Assembly (NCBI RefSeq): GCF_021917145.1
Contig: NC_061063.1
Span: forward strand, 11,258,516-11,322,515
DNA: 64,000 nucleotides
Direction: 5' to 3'
Source: Hypomesus transpacificus
Lineage: Eukaryota > Chordata > Actinopteri > Osmeriformes > Osmeridae
Shown here piece by piece: positions 11,320 to 21,773 of the stretch. The notes below the pieces were generated by a model. The model was not told where the DNA came from. It did no database searches and was given only the letters and a program-made list of their open reading frames with translations. The position numbers and the translations under genes were made by a program. Within the stretch, counting starts at the first letter, position 1. Every line of letters starts with the position of its first letter.

Positions 11320-13690
11320 GGAGGAGCAAGGTGGAGATGACAGAACTCCCAGGCAGGTGTCGGGGTGGTGATGCAGTGCTCTCAGAGTTTCTGCTGAACG
11401 ATTTCTGAGTTATTGTGCCCTTGGAGGGTTTGGTGTCACATGACTCTGGAGTGTCTAGGTAAAAAATTAAAAAGCACAAAAATGACCCATCCCCCCTCGT
11501 ATCACTGTATCTAACTATCTCTGTCTCTGACACACTCTTTCTCTCCTGATGATTTTAATGTGACCGAACCAGACAAGCTGGTTCAGAGGAACTTGATGAC
11601 AGGGAAGTGTGCCCAAGGCTTCTCACAACAGTGGACCACAGTCTGAATCATACTGCATGTAAATCGAACAACTGATTCTTAATGCTTTGTTTTATCAATG
11701 AAGGTTTGTATGTCATACGTTAACCAGTATTCCATAGGTAATCTAATGGATTTGTCTCACCTTAGCAGGAGTAATGAATAGGGTGGTTGGTTTTCTAGTT
11801 CTTTTCTAGTTCACTCTAAAGGTTTCACTTTGTGAGGCAGTCCAAATAGGCAAAGTTACATTATTTCAATGTTTCAGGAAAATAATGATGTCAGGTTTCT
11901 ATCTGAGCCAGTGTTGAAGTACTCGACTCCGGTCACCTATTTAAGGTCTTGGCCTTGTCTCGGAATCGACCGCATTTTTACTCCGTCTTGTCTCGGTCTC
12001 TGGATTTTTTTTCGAGACTACAACTGCGGGAATATCACTAAATTGCCTGTGCATTGTTTAATTTATTTATTAATATCATTACTGTTATTGGATGTACAAC
12101 GTCAAGCTTCAAATGCAACCAATAACGTAACTCATTTCTAATTACCCATCACCCCTACTCCCACCACAACAGTGAATGAGGAAGTTCGGCGAAACAGTTT
12201 GTGCGAAACTCTAGGCCAAATCAGCTAGAATTCGATTTGGTTACCTGAACCACAAAGAGTTTACAATGACGTCCAAAAAAAAGAAACCACACAGTTTATG
12301 GAAATTCTGCAGAGACGCTCACTGAGACGGCTGGCGTTTGGCCTACATCAAACTTTTACCCGGCATTTAGAAAGAAAACATTAAAAAAGGTAAGCTAGGC
12401 AAGTGACGCTAGCAAAGCTAGCTAACGTTTGCAATGTGCCTCGCCCTCTGTACCAAAACTCTTCAGAAATATCCTCCCCAATTATAGAGATTTAGCTATG
12501 TAACATATCCTACTGTATGTTTCAGGGCGTTAGTTTCAGTTGCTTGCTAGATTTTGTTTGTGATAACGAGCCAGGCCACATAAAGCTATGTAGTTAATGA
12601 TGAATATAAAGTTATGTTACATCATGTCAGCTGCATACCTCTGCCTATTTCATAATGTTAAGTTAAGCGCCGCTGTAACACACTCCTTCACTTGGGTGAG
12701 AGAGAGATGTGAAAGGAGAGACCGAGTAATGCTAAGAAAAATAAGAAAAAAATTGCTGTTTTGCCTGGCCATAAGCACACGGCACTACTTAAAGAGTGCA
12801 ATTTTTTTTGTTCAAACACTGTTACAGATCAAATCTAACCTATTACTTAATCAAACCCTACTGCTTGTGTATTTTGAATGGTCTGGTCTTGAACCGGTCT
12901 CGCCCTGTCTTGGTCTTGACCCGATCTTGACCTGCCTTGGTCTTGGTCTTGACTCAGTCTCGACCCCTCAAAGTCTTGGTCTTGTCTCGGTCTCGATACA
13001 CTCTGGGCTTGGTCATGACTTGGTTTTGGTTTCGGTGTTTTTTACTACAACACTGGTATGAGCGGACTGTGGGTGTGTGTCCCGGGAATTTTCATCATTC
13101 CTGTTTGTCTGCAATAAATCCAATTATAAAACATTGAGGTAGAGATAGCAACTGTTCTTCAGTGACTCACCTCTTACCAATCAGTCTTGTCATACCGCCA
13201 ACAATAGAACCAAACAGATGATCAGTGATCACCGTCAAACAGGATATAACTTTCCCTCTGGTGTGCCTTTGAATCCGGCAAAGACTGAGGCGAAGACTAG
13301 AGATGGGGAGGGTTTAGTGTCCAGGTGCAGGCACTGACGTTTTGGTTGTTTTCAACCAAAAATGGACAACCCCCAAAGTGTTCTGTCTGACCTGTAAAAA
13401 AATAGCTGTCTGGTGATACCTGTCTTGATTTTTTGTTGGTGTTTTTCTAGAGGGTGGTGTTTTTTTTAAATCAGTAGCAGTATTTCTGTGTTGTGGGGCT
13501 GGGAAATGGCCCTCAGCACTCTCCCCCTCCTTCTGTAGTTAGAGAGGCCTGCAGCAGAACGGTGAGGTATCGCTGGATGGTATCATTCTGTTTGGTATCA
13601 CACTGTATGGTATCACTCAATAGACAGTCAGCTGGGAGACTATTCCTAAAGTCACTGATCAAGTCCTCTCCAGAATAAACAACTCTCTTT
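11320..13690 (+). repeat. Duplicated 3' flank of receptor copy A (partner at 28625-30300)
   Basis: 11325-11452 and 11566-11770 match 28640-28768 and 29215-29450 in the same orientation. The next block, about 11770-13540, matches about 29450-30125 in reverse orientation. Collinearity then resumes at ttagagaggcctgca (about 13540 and 30130). Copy A's flank also holds a hAT-like insertion (11909-13055) that is absent from the partner. Confidence 0.8.
11909..13055. mobile_element. Non-autonomous hAT-like element, 1.15 kb
   Basis: The termini are CAGTGTTGAAGTA and TACTACAACACTG, a 13-bp inverted pair with one mismatch. The flanks atctgagc (11901-11908) and gtatgagc (13056-13063) look like an 8-bp target duplication with two differences. 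Subterminal stretches are full of cttggtcttgactcggtctc repeats, typical of some teleost hAT families. No transposase is seen. Confidence 0.8.
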
Positions 13691-13709
13691 ATTGTACTTT
13701 ACTCATAAC

Positions 13710-14474
13710 TAGGGATGGGCATTCGACTAAATTGTCTTAATCGATCGTCGGGAGAATTAACGATCGATTTTCGATTATTCATTAAAAAATGTATATTAAA
13801 ATTCACTATTTTAAGTTTCCGCATTGAGATCTGTAGCTATTACAAGAAAAACAACTATTTCTGTAACTCCTAGAAGCAGCTAGAAGCCTGTGCTCAAACA
13901 CAACTGACCCTCGGTTTTTTTCAGGCTAATTTAAGGCTTTTTTAAGGCTAACAAAGCTTCATAAAAACCTTCGCCCTCAACAATAGCCTACTTAAGGGTA
14001 GCATATCCATCTCGATGGACTTGCAGATCCGTTGGGTAATTTTCTCTGCTCGTTGTGCATCGCAGCTCCTCCGTGCTAGCACCGAGAGCAGGATGCACCG
14101 CCACTAACCAGGGTCAGACTTACGTTCTTCAAGTGGTACATCATTTGAGTCGTGGAGGAGTTGTATTTATACTCAGCTTTGCAGTGTTGGCAGTGAACAA
14201 AGTAATTTTTTAGTCAATATGGTCTCACGCTACACTTCGCCTTGACCTCTTCATGTTTACTTTTGAAATACATGGAAACTCGCCGGTAACTGAGTAGGCA
14301 TGTGGCGTTTTGGTAAAATGTTTACTTGCTGCCACATAGCGAAATCCATTGCATTCCTTCAAGACTCACACTACGCAACAGAACACGCATTAGTTTTATC
14401 GATGAACAAATAATGTCATCGACTAAATTCTTAATGATCGATAATCGATCGTCGATTAATTATGCCCATCCCTA
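13710..14474. mobile_element. Non-autonomous hAT-like element, 765 bp, perfect 8-bp TSD
   Basis: It has inverted ends TAGGGATGGGCAT and ATGCCCATCCCTA, flanked by identical ctcataac at 13702-13709 and 14475-14482. The interior is rich in palindromic cgatcgat motifs near both ends. The matching 3' flanks of copies B, C and D have no insertion, so it arrived after duplication. Confidence 0.92.
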
Positions 14475-14665
14475 CTCATAACATCAGTGTGGCAGCAACT
14501 TAGGATGTTCAAGATGACATAGGATGTTCAAGATATTCAAGCATGTAAAATATTTTGTGTTTTCAATATGAATCAAAAGGATTTACTGTATTAGCTCCCG
14601 AAGCAAATACCAACCCTCTTGAGGAGAGGAATTTACATTGTTGTACATAGTCAAATATACTTCTG

Positions 14666-14671
14666 TTTATT
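14666..14671 (-). terminator. Polyadenylation signal of receptor copy A
   Basis: AATAAA on the minus strand, about 215 bp after the copy A stop codon. The same motif is kept in copy C (30482-30487) and relic D; the matching site in copy B has been lost to substitutions. Confidence 0.55.
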
Positions 14672-14883
14672 TACTGTACACATATAAATAGACAGTATAC
14701 ATTGGGCAGAATAAGAAGTTTGTAGCTTGTAGCATGTAGTTTGATGCTCAGGGTAGAGACTTGAGGGTTCAGCCGTTGTATCAGTCTTCCCCTACACCCT
14801 GGTCCCTCGCAGGGCTTAAACACCAGCAAGCTCTGGCTGATGAACTCAGGTGCTGGTGCATCTTCTGAGACATGTATCCCTGT

Positions 14884-17800
14884 TCAAGTATCCCTGGCTT
14901 CCTGCTGGGACCTGGCGGGGTGCGGTCGGTACATGTGGTCGGGGCAGGAGCATCGGGGAAGGCCGATGGTGAAAGGAAGACCCGTGGGTTTGTCCTCCGG
15001 TAAATCGCACTCAGAGACGGACACAGTGTCCTGGCCCCGGAAGGCGTATTTGTGCACATCCTGGATGAAGGCGTCCTTGGTGTTGTGCTCCTTCCGGAAC
15101 AGGATGATGTAGCACTTGGGCAGGAAGTGACAGCAGATGATTCCGTAGGAGGAGATGAGGATGACCACCATCTCCACTGCCGGCAGGTACTTCCCAGATG
15201 TGGTGATGTACACAGGGACGAAGATCGCCCAGGAGATGAGGTAGAGGAGCATGCCAAAAGTGATGAACTTGGCCTCGTTGTACTTCTGGGGCAGCTTGCG
15301 GCCCTTGAAGGCGCAGAAGAAGCAGACCAGCGCCAGGACGGCGATGTAGGACAGCATCACGCCGAACGCCACGTGGGAGCCTTCGTGGCACTCGGCCAGT
15401 ATTGAGGTGGGCTGGACGGTCAGCTTCTCTCGGGGGCTGCTCGGGAGGAGGAGCCAGAGGAGGCAGGTTAGGAGCTGCAGGGTGAGACAGCCACAGACGA
15501 TGACGAGGGGCTGGTACAGGCGGCGGAACACCCGCCCAAGCGCCGGGTTGAACTGGAACGCCAGCAGGATCTTCAGCGACTTGACCAGGATGCAGGAGAC
15601 GCACAGCGTGAAGCTCAGGCCAAACAGCACCTGGCGAACCTTGCAAGTTAGGTTGCTGGGCTTACCCACGAACACCATAGCACTGATGAAACTACCAATC
15701 AGAGACAGCAGGATGACCTGGCACAGCCCCCCTCCCGCCGCCTTCACCACGGGGGTTTGGCACTGGTGCAGGAACAGCGCCCCCACCAGGAGGGACAGGA
15801 GGATGCCCAGGGCGGCCAGCGTTAGTAAGACCACTGCAAAGCCATCGTCCCAGGAGAAATACTCCAGGGTTTTAGGGGTGCATCTGGAGCTGCCCTTCTC
15901 AGACCACTCTCTGTCAGTGTTGCAGGCCGGGCAGTGGTCCATGTCTGCAGGGCCAGAGATGGGGGTTAGACCAGAGAAATAGCCATGGAATAAGATGACA
16001 TGCCGCACCAAATAGTGCGGACTATGAGGAGAAGGAGTTACAGAGTATCTACCCTTAGGTTATGACATGATGTGTGTGTCAGTGTTTGTGTGAGAGTGTG
16101 CGTGTGACGGTGTGAGTGTGTGTGTGTGTCTGTGATTGTGAACGTGTGTGTCGATGAAGAACGCCTGCCTGTGCTGTTGGAGTAGGTGTTCTCAGTACAG
16201 TTGATGCACTTGTAACAGCAGGTGTGCAGCTGTCCTTCAAATGTCTGCTTCCTCTCACCAGGAAGACAGCTCTCTGAGCACCTGGACACTACTTCCTGTG
16301 GACAGCACAGAGCACCACGTCACAAACCAGATTACAGATGAGTAAAATGAAGATGTAACTCACTGGGAAAGAAGAGATGATTTGTGTGTGTGACTGTGTT
16401 TGTATGGAAGTGGCACACACTGTGTGTGCATGTGTGTGTTTGTGTGTGGGGGGAGTGGCATCACCTTCAGGTCAGTGAGGTAAGCAGCGCGGGGAAGGAT
16501 GGTGTGTGTAAAGCTGTCGTTCACAAGGTGGTACTCTGCCACAACGTCGCCCACTTGCACCTTCCCCTCCTTAGAATTCCAGAGAGTGACCACATAGCCC
16601 AGGTTGATTTCTCCACTCTTGTCGAAAAAATAAGTCTCCCCGTCCTGCTCAAATTCCATGCCCTGTTTCAAAGCTCTCCGGACCTAAATGAAATAAGAAT
16701 ACACTTTGTTTTTTGTTTTATTAAGAAAGAGATGTAACACAGCTAAATGTATCAAACAAACCAAAACAAGCAAAGCAATCAGAAAACGAGTTCTAGATCC
16801 ATCTTGCTCCTTCATTTTGCTTTAGCCACCCCTCTGGTCTCAAAGTAAGAGCTGCAAGTCACCTCCCACGGCTCGATGCTTTTCTGGGTGCAGTTCCTGC
16901 TGCTGCAGACTCCGATCATGGCCTGGGCCAGAGCCCTCACAGCCAACTCCACGCTGAACACCGTCTGAGCCTGGCTCTTCTTACCCAGCTCTTCCAGGTC
17001 CAGCTCTCCATTCTCCAGGAACTCATCCAGGAAGGGGTTACGTCTTCTCTCCTCCTCCTTGGTTTCATTCAGTCTCTGCAGATACTTGCGGTAGGACTCC
17101 AGGTTGCTACTTTTAAACATGAAGCCTACCACCTTTCCGATGCTCTCCAGATCCAGGTTTCCCACCACATCTTCGGGAGTTGACGACCAGCCGTCGCTGG
17201 CCAGCCAGACCCTTCCTCCTGAGGCTGACTCCTCCTGCTTATCCTCCAGGGTCTTCAACTTCGGTAAGAGGAACTCCATGTGAGGGGCCATCACAAACGC
17301 CACCACCACCTTGACGCGGGGGTTTGTCAGGATGACGTTGGCGACCCTCGTCACAGCTGAGGAGTAGTTAGGGTCGCTCAGCGAGTTGGGGATGGTCTCC
17401 TTGAAGGCTACGCAAATCCCTCTCTCTGAGGTCTGAGCCAAAAGGGCGTCGAGGGCCGAGCGTCCGTAGTCGTTGTCGGCAATGACCAAGCCCACCCAGC
17501 TCCAGCCACTGTCCACCATCAGCCGGACCATGGCCTTGGTCTGGTACAGGTCACTGGGCACCGTACGCAGGAAGCCTGGGAAACGCTTCTTGTCACTTAG
17601 GATGATGGCGGTGGAGGAGTAGCTGATCTAGAAGGTTGTCAACATGAATTATTGGAAAATTGAGTATTGGAAACATGGATTATTTGAAAATTGAGTATTA
17701 TAAACATTGATTATTGGAAAATGCATTATTGTAAACATGGATTATTGTAATATGGAGTTGTAAACATGGAGTGCTGTTCCAGGGTTGTACACATAGTTAC

Positions 17801-18444
17801 TGTGACACTTAATCTTCTCTAATTCTACACTCTCAAAGCAGGATGGTCGGAAGGTATTTTTACCTGAGGAATGAGCTCCAGGTTCAGTTGCCTGGCAACA
17901 GCGATGGAGATTTCAGAGTAAGAAGCTCCGACAATGGAGGTGATGGGCGGGAGTGAGCCGCCGGCCGCTTCCCCTTGTTTGCGGAGCCCAGCGATGGCCC
18001 TCAGGGCCGTGGTGACGTCAGAGCAGGAGTCTTGGATGCGATAGCCCAGCTTCAGGCCAAGCCGGGACATGGAGGGAGACTGGTTGACTAACTCCACTGT
18101 GTTGATCATAGCCAGGCCACTGTTTAATGCATGATTATTAAACCTGTCAATGGGAAAAGGGAATTCAGCACTCGTGAATGGTCGCAGATTGTTATGTATT
18201 GAGCATACCCACTCACGTGGATACGTTTAAATGTTACACGTTTCTGTTTGTCGGGCACTCACCTCACACACTTAGCCACATGCGGAGGGACGATTGTGGT
18301 GTTTTCCTCCACATCATCGTGGAAAGGGAAAATACCCCCTATGATGATGTCACCAGCGGCAGTAGTCCCCTCATGCGTGCCACCTGTCAACCTTGGCAAC
18401 AAAATTACAGACAGGAACAGTAACGGACTGATGCAAGTCACCAT
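14884..18444 (-). CDS. gprc6a: GPRC6A-like class C GPCR, copy A, intact (amino-acid/odorant receptor, OlfCa/5.24 group)
   Basis: This is a plasma-membrane receptor of the family that senses basic amino acids and, in fish, serves as an olfactory receptor. Six exons: 18263-18444, 17864-18143, 16863-17627, 16465-16683, 16169-16295 and 14884-15944, totalling 2634 nt or 877 aa, close to family length. Residues 1-20 form a signal peptide (MVTCISPLLFLSVILLPRL). The Venus-flytrap domain (about 25-480) carries GASYSEIS, ISYSSTAIILSD and VWLASDGWSS at positions that hold ligand-contact residues in the family. The cysteine-rich domain (about 483-550) has CSESCLPG and CCYKCINCTEN. Seven helices run from about 559 (WDDGFAVVL) to the class C motif FLPKCYIIL. 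The tail is short. Introns are GT-AG, except the last, which uses a GC donor after ACAG. KPNA5 synteny supports gprc6a. It is probably the only functional copy. Confidence 0.93.
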
Positions 18445-18960
18445 GATCTTCTGTATACTCCTCGGTGTCTCCCAACTGCGGCAGACTTTTATTTTTGCAG
18501 CTTTTTATCCATTCTTTCTGGTTCTTTCTGTTGGAGTCTTTCTCTTTTCTGGCTGCGTCTCTGCGTCTTCTCTCTCTCTGTCTCTCTCTCTCTGTTTCTC
18601 TCTCTCCCTTCCTTTCTCTGTCCCTGATTTCACCTGTGTATCCTTAACTCTCTCTCTGTGTCCTCCACAAGGTGTGGCTGGCAGACTGCTGCCTCCTACT
18701 GCCAGTATCTTCAGTTCAACACACCTGTTATCCCCTCCCACAACACCTCGACAGGATAGCCCCGCCCACCATTCTTGAGGGCCCGATTGAGAAATGGACT
18801 TGTTTCCAGACAATCATAAGATCTGTGTCTGCAGGTTAGGGTTAGGGTGACATCACTGACTGAAACAAGCATTACAGCCCTCTGAGATATCATGTCGCTT
18901 TGCCTGTGGGTGGGATTGGAATGGCTGTGTATAACAGTATTTGTTCAAACACCTGAGGGG
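18445..18960. other. 5' flank of receptor copy A
   Basis: Upstream region of copy A, with a CT-rich stretch (about 18558-18665). It aligns with the 5' flank of copy B at 25325-25860. No clear core promoter element can be named. Confidence 0.5.
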
Positions 18961-19395
18961 CAAGTGTGGGGGTCAAAGAAGCGGTGAGTGTGTGTGTGTG
19001 TGGGGGGGGGGTGATCCTAACAATATGGTGGAATTTACTGAGTCAAGCTGAAAAATTTAGATGTCTGGACAGGGGTCAGGAGCAGGGCCAGAACCAGGAT
19101 TGGGTGGTAGGTGGCCGGGGGTCCCTCAAGGATTCCTGGTTTAATGTTTCCACCCAGTTAAGATTTTATGAACGTCTCGAGAACAAAAACATGTTCATCC
19201 TCCTAAGGTATGAGATGCAACAGGTTCTCATCAGCAGATGGCAACATTGGGTTGATAATGTGTTGGCCTGTCTGGTGGCTGGGAGTTCATAATCTGTTAA
19301 TCAGCAGACTGTCAGTGCTGCTACTGTAGCATTAAAGAGCCCTCCAGGTGAGCAAGAAATCTAAAAATAGAATACTGAGATATGCATGTGAAGTT
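18961..19395 (+). repeat. Array spacer block between receptor units A and B (first half)
   Basis: It contains gaacaaaaacatgttcatcc, gtatgag(a/c)tgcaacagg and agcagactgtcagtgctgct, which recur in the same order at 25860-26404, 33310-33626 and 38129-38700. It continues after the SINE at 21001-21290. The blocks mark unit boundaries of the receptor tandem array. Confidence 0.9.
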
Positions 19396-20999
19396 AGTCA
19401 AGTGGCTGAGCGGTTAGGGAATCGGGCTAGTCAGGGCCGTAACTACCATTGAGGACACCGAGGTCGTGTCCTCAGTATTTTTTTTCGTATTTCTGTTTAT
19501 TTTTTTGCTTAAATCGTGGTATATAAACTCAAAACAAAGTACACGTGAAACTGACTGCAGGACGATGATCTTGGTCTCCCACAAACCGTAACGTGATTTT
19601 ATACTTGAAGAGCCGAGTAGCTCAAGAGTTTGGACATACGTGCTGCACGTCATCAACAAAACGTACTGTCGTTATGGTAACCACCAAACACAAGTCGGAC
19701 GCTGATGTTACCGCCATAGACATACTACCTCTACTGTTAGTGAATAGCCTATGTTAGTTACAGTCACTGGAAGAGGAGCGCAGCAAACTAAACATGTAGC
19801 TAGGTTAAGAGAAGTTTAAGTGGCAGATGACTGTGAGAAGAAAGATTCATTTTCATGTGGAAATATTTGTATTGCAGCAGCGTACTACTCAGATAAGGAA
19901 ACATCAAATCAAAGTTTGGTTAACTCCGTCAGTACCGGTTGTCAATCAATTTCCACCGGTTGAATCAACATTCATTTTGCGATTGATATGTCATTGATGT
20001 GACTGATTGAAAATGAAATTCAGTGGCAATTGGGAAATATCAAACTGACTCGCTATCGCTCGGTCGATACGTTCCAGCCTCAGTTTGATACAGTATTTCC
20101 CGGCATGACCAAACGGTCGAGTTTAGTAAGTAGTTTATTATATGGCAATTTTAGATTCTTTTCATTTTGTAAACGAAAATAAATGGTACCTTTAGGCTAA
20201 TTGTAGCTAGCTCTCAAGTCTTCTCACGGTGTGTTTCATGTGTTGCCAAGCAACTCATTACTTTTGATAGAAAGCGGACAACATGGTTCTGCTAAAATTG
20301 CTTTAATTTCATCACAAAATAACGACACAAGTGATTCAAAGAGTGGTCTTCATCCTCACTTTCGATGACAAAGCTTTTCAGCATCATCTGGATAGTAAAA
20401 CTCAGCAGCTGACTCATCGATATCGCTCATTTTTAAGCTGACGTCAGAGGGCAATACGGATCCGTATTGACCGGCGAGGAGGGCAATACGCGGCTGGGGT
20501 GACTACCCATTATCCAATCAGAACGCTCGTACTGTCGTTGCCATATAATAATAATTTAAAAAAAATTGTGGTAACTTGCCCTTACTTCATGAGTCCCATA
20601 AAGGTCCTTCAAAAAGCCTCAGAATGCCCCATGTTTACCTCAAAATTTCAAAAGCTCCACACCGCCCCATACTCAAAAGTCATAATGATGATGTTTTTGC
20701 TCCTTAAGACTCAATAAGAGAAAATTGCCATATTTAAATAATGTAATTAAAAAAAATTCCGGGGGAGCATGCCCCACGAACCCGCCTAGAAGTTCTGACT
20801 CATGACCTCAGTATTTTTTGGGCCCTGCGTACGGCCCTGGGGCTAGTAATCAGAAGGTTGCCGGTTTGATTTCCGGTCGTGCAAAATTATGGTGTGTCCT
20901 TGGGCAAGGTACTTCACACTACTTGCCTCGGGGGAATGTTCCTTTACTTACTCTAAGTCGCTCTAGATAAGAGCGTCTGCTAAATGACTGAATCTAAAT
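19394..20999 (+). mobile_element. tRNA-derived SINE split by a hAT-like insertion
   Basis: The head GTGGCTGAGCGGTTAGGGAA at 19402 stops at 19431. The B box region and body (aatcagaaggttgccggttt ... gagcgtctgctaaatgac) resume at 20840. The gap is exactly the hAT-like element at 19432-20839. The other spacer blocks lack the SINE at this point (gaagttatgtgttactg at 38403), so it inserted after duplication of the array. Confidence 0.9.
19432..20839. mobile_element. Non-autonomous hAT-like element, 1408 bp, nested in the SINE, perfect TSD
   Basis: The ends are CAGGGCCGTA and TACGGCCCTG, a perfect 10-bp inverted pair, flanked by identical gggctagt at 19424-19431 and 20840-20847. No transposase ORF is seen. 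It holds further inverted repeats: a 14-bp perfect pair at 20135-20148 and 20538-20551, and a hairpin at 20032-20101. Confidence 0.92.
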
Positions 21000-21000
21000 G

Positions 21001-21290
21001 TGTTATTGTTTAATTTCATGTTGTAGTGTACCTCTCTATGAAACACAAAATCACATGAATTACACACACTGGGCTGTGACTTTGGCTACATTCAGAATCT
21101 CTGTAGGATGAAGGCTGTGAGTCATTATTAATCATGCATTTAGAAAATACAATGTAATTCATAGTTTTACATGAACACGCATTGCTCATTTGCATAGCTA
21201 CCCAAATACAAAGACACACATACACACGCTCTCTTTCTCTCTCTCATGAATACAAATTCCTCAGACACACACAGATTGAAGAACAGGTTT
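21001..21290 (+). repeat. Array spacer block between units A and B (second half)
   Basis: Matches 26247-26402 and 38403-38670 (tgttactgtttaatttcatg, gaatctctgtaggatgaagg). It is continuous with 18961-19395 once the SINE and hAT-like insertions are removed. The 3' flank of copy B follows. Confidence 0.88.
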
Positions 21291-21773
21291 AACCTTGTAG
21301 GCGTCCTCCAAACGACCATTGCTGTTAGGTGTCACTCTGTATGCTATCACTATATTGACAGTCATCTGGGACGCTATTCCTAAAATCATCGATCAAGTCC
21401 TCTCCAAACAACTCTTTTTATTGTACTTCACTTAGGGTTAACATCAGTGCGACGGCAACATAGTATTGTATTACTGTATTATCTCCCACCCCAACTCCCC
21501 TGAGGAGAAGAATTTACATTGTTTTACATAGTCAAATATACTTTTTAAAATGTACTGTACGTATATAAAAACGTACACATAGAAATCGACGGTATACATT
21601 GGGCACAAGACGAAGCTTGTAGCACGTAGTTTGATGCTCAGGGTAGAGACTTGAGGGTTCAGCCGTTGTATCAGTCTTCCCCTACACCCTGGTCCCTCGC
21701 AGGGCTTAAACACCAGCAAGCTCTGGCTGATGAACTCAGGTGCTGGTGCATCTTCTGAGACATGTATCCCTGT

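Noticed and set aside
11087..11533. Thr/Pro-repeat ORF on the minus strand
   Set aside because: Generated by the G-rich minisatellite at 11130-11315.
15011..15982. Other-frame ORFs across the receptor 7TM exons (for example the plus-strand frame at 15407)
   Set aside because: Shadows of the GC-rich transmembrane exon; the same shadows recur at copies B and C with no independent features.
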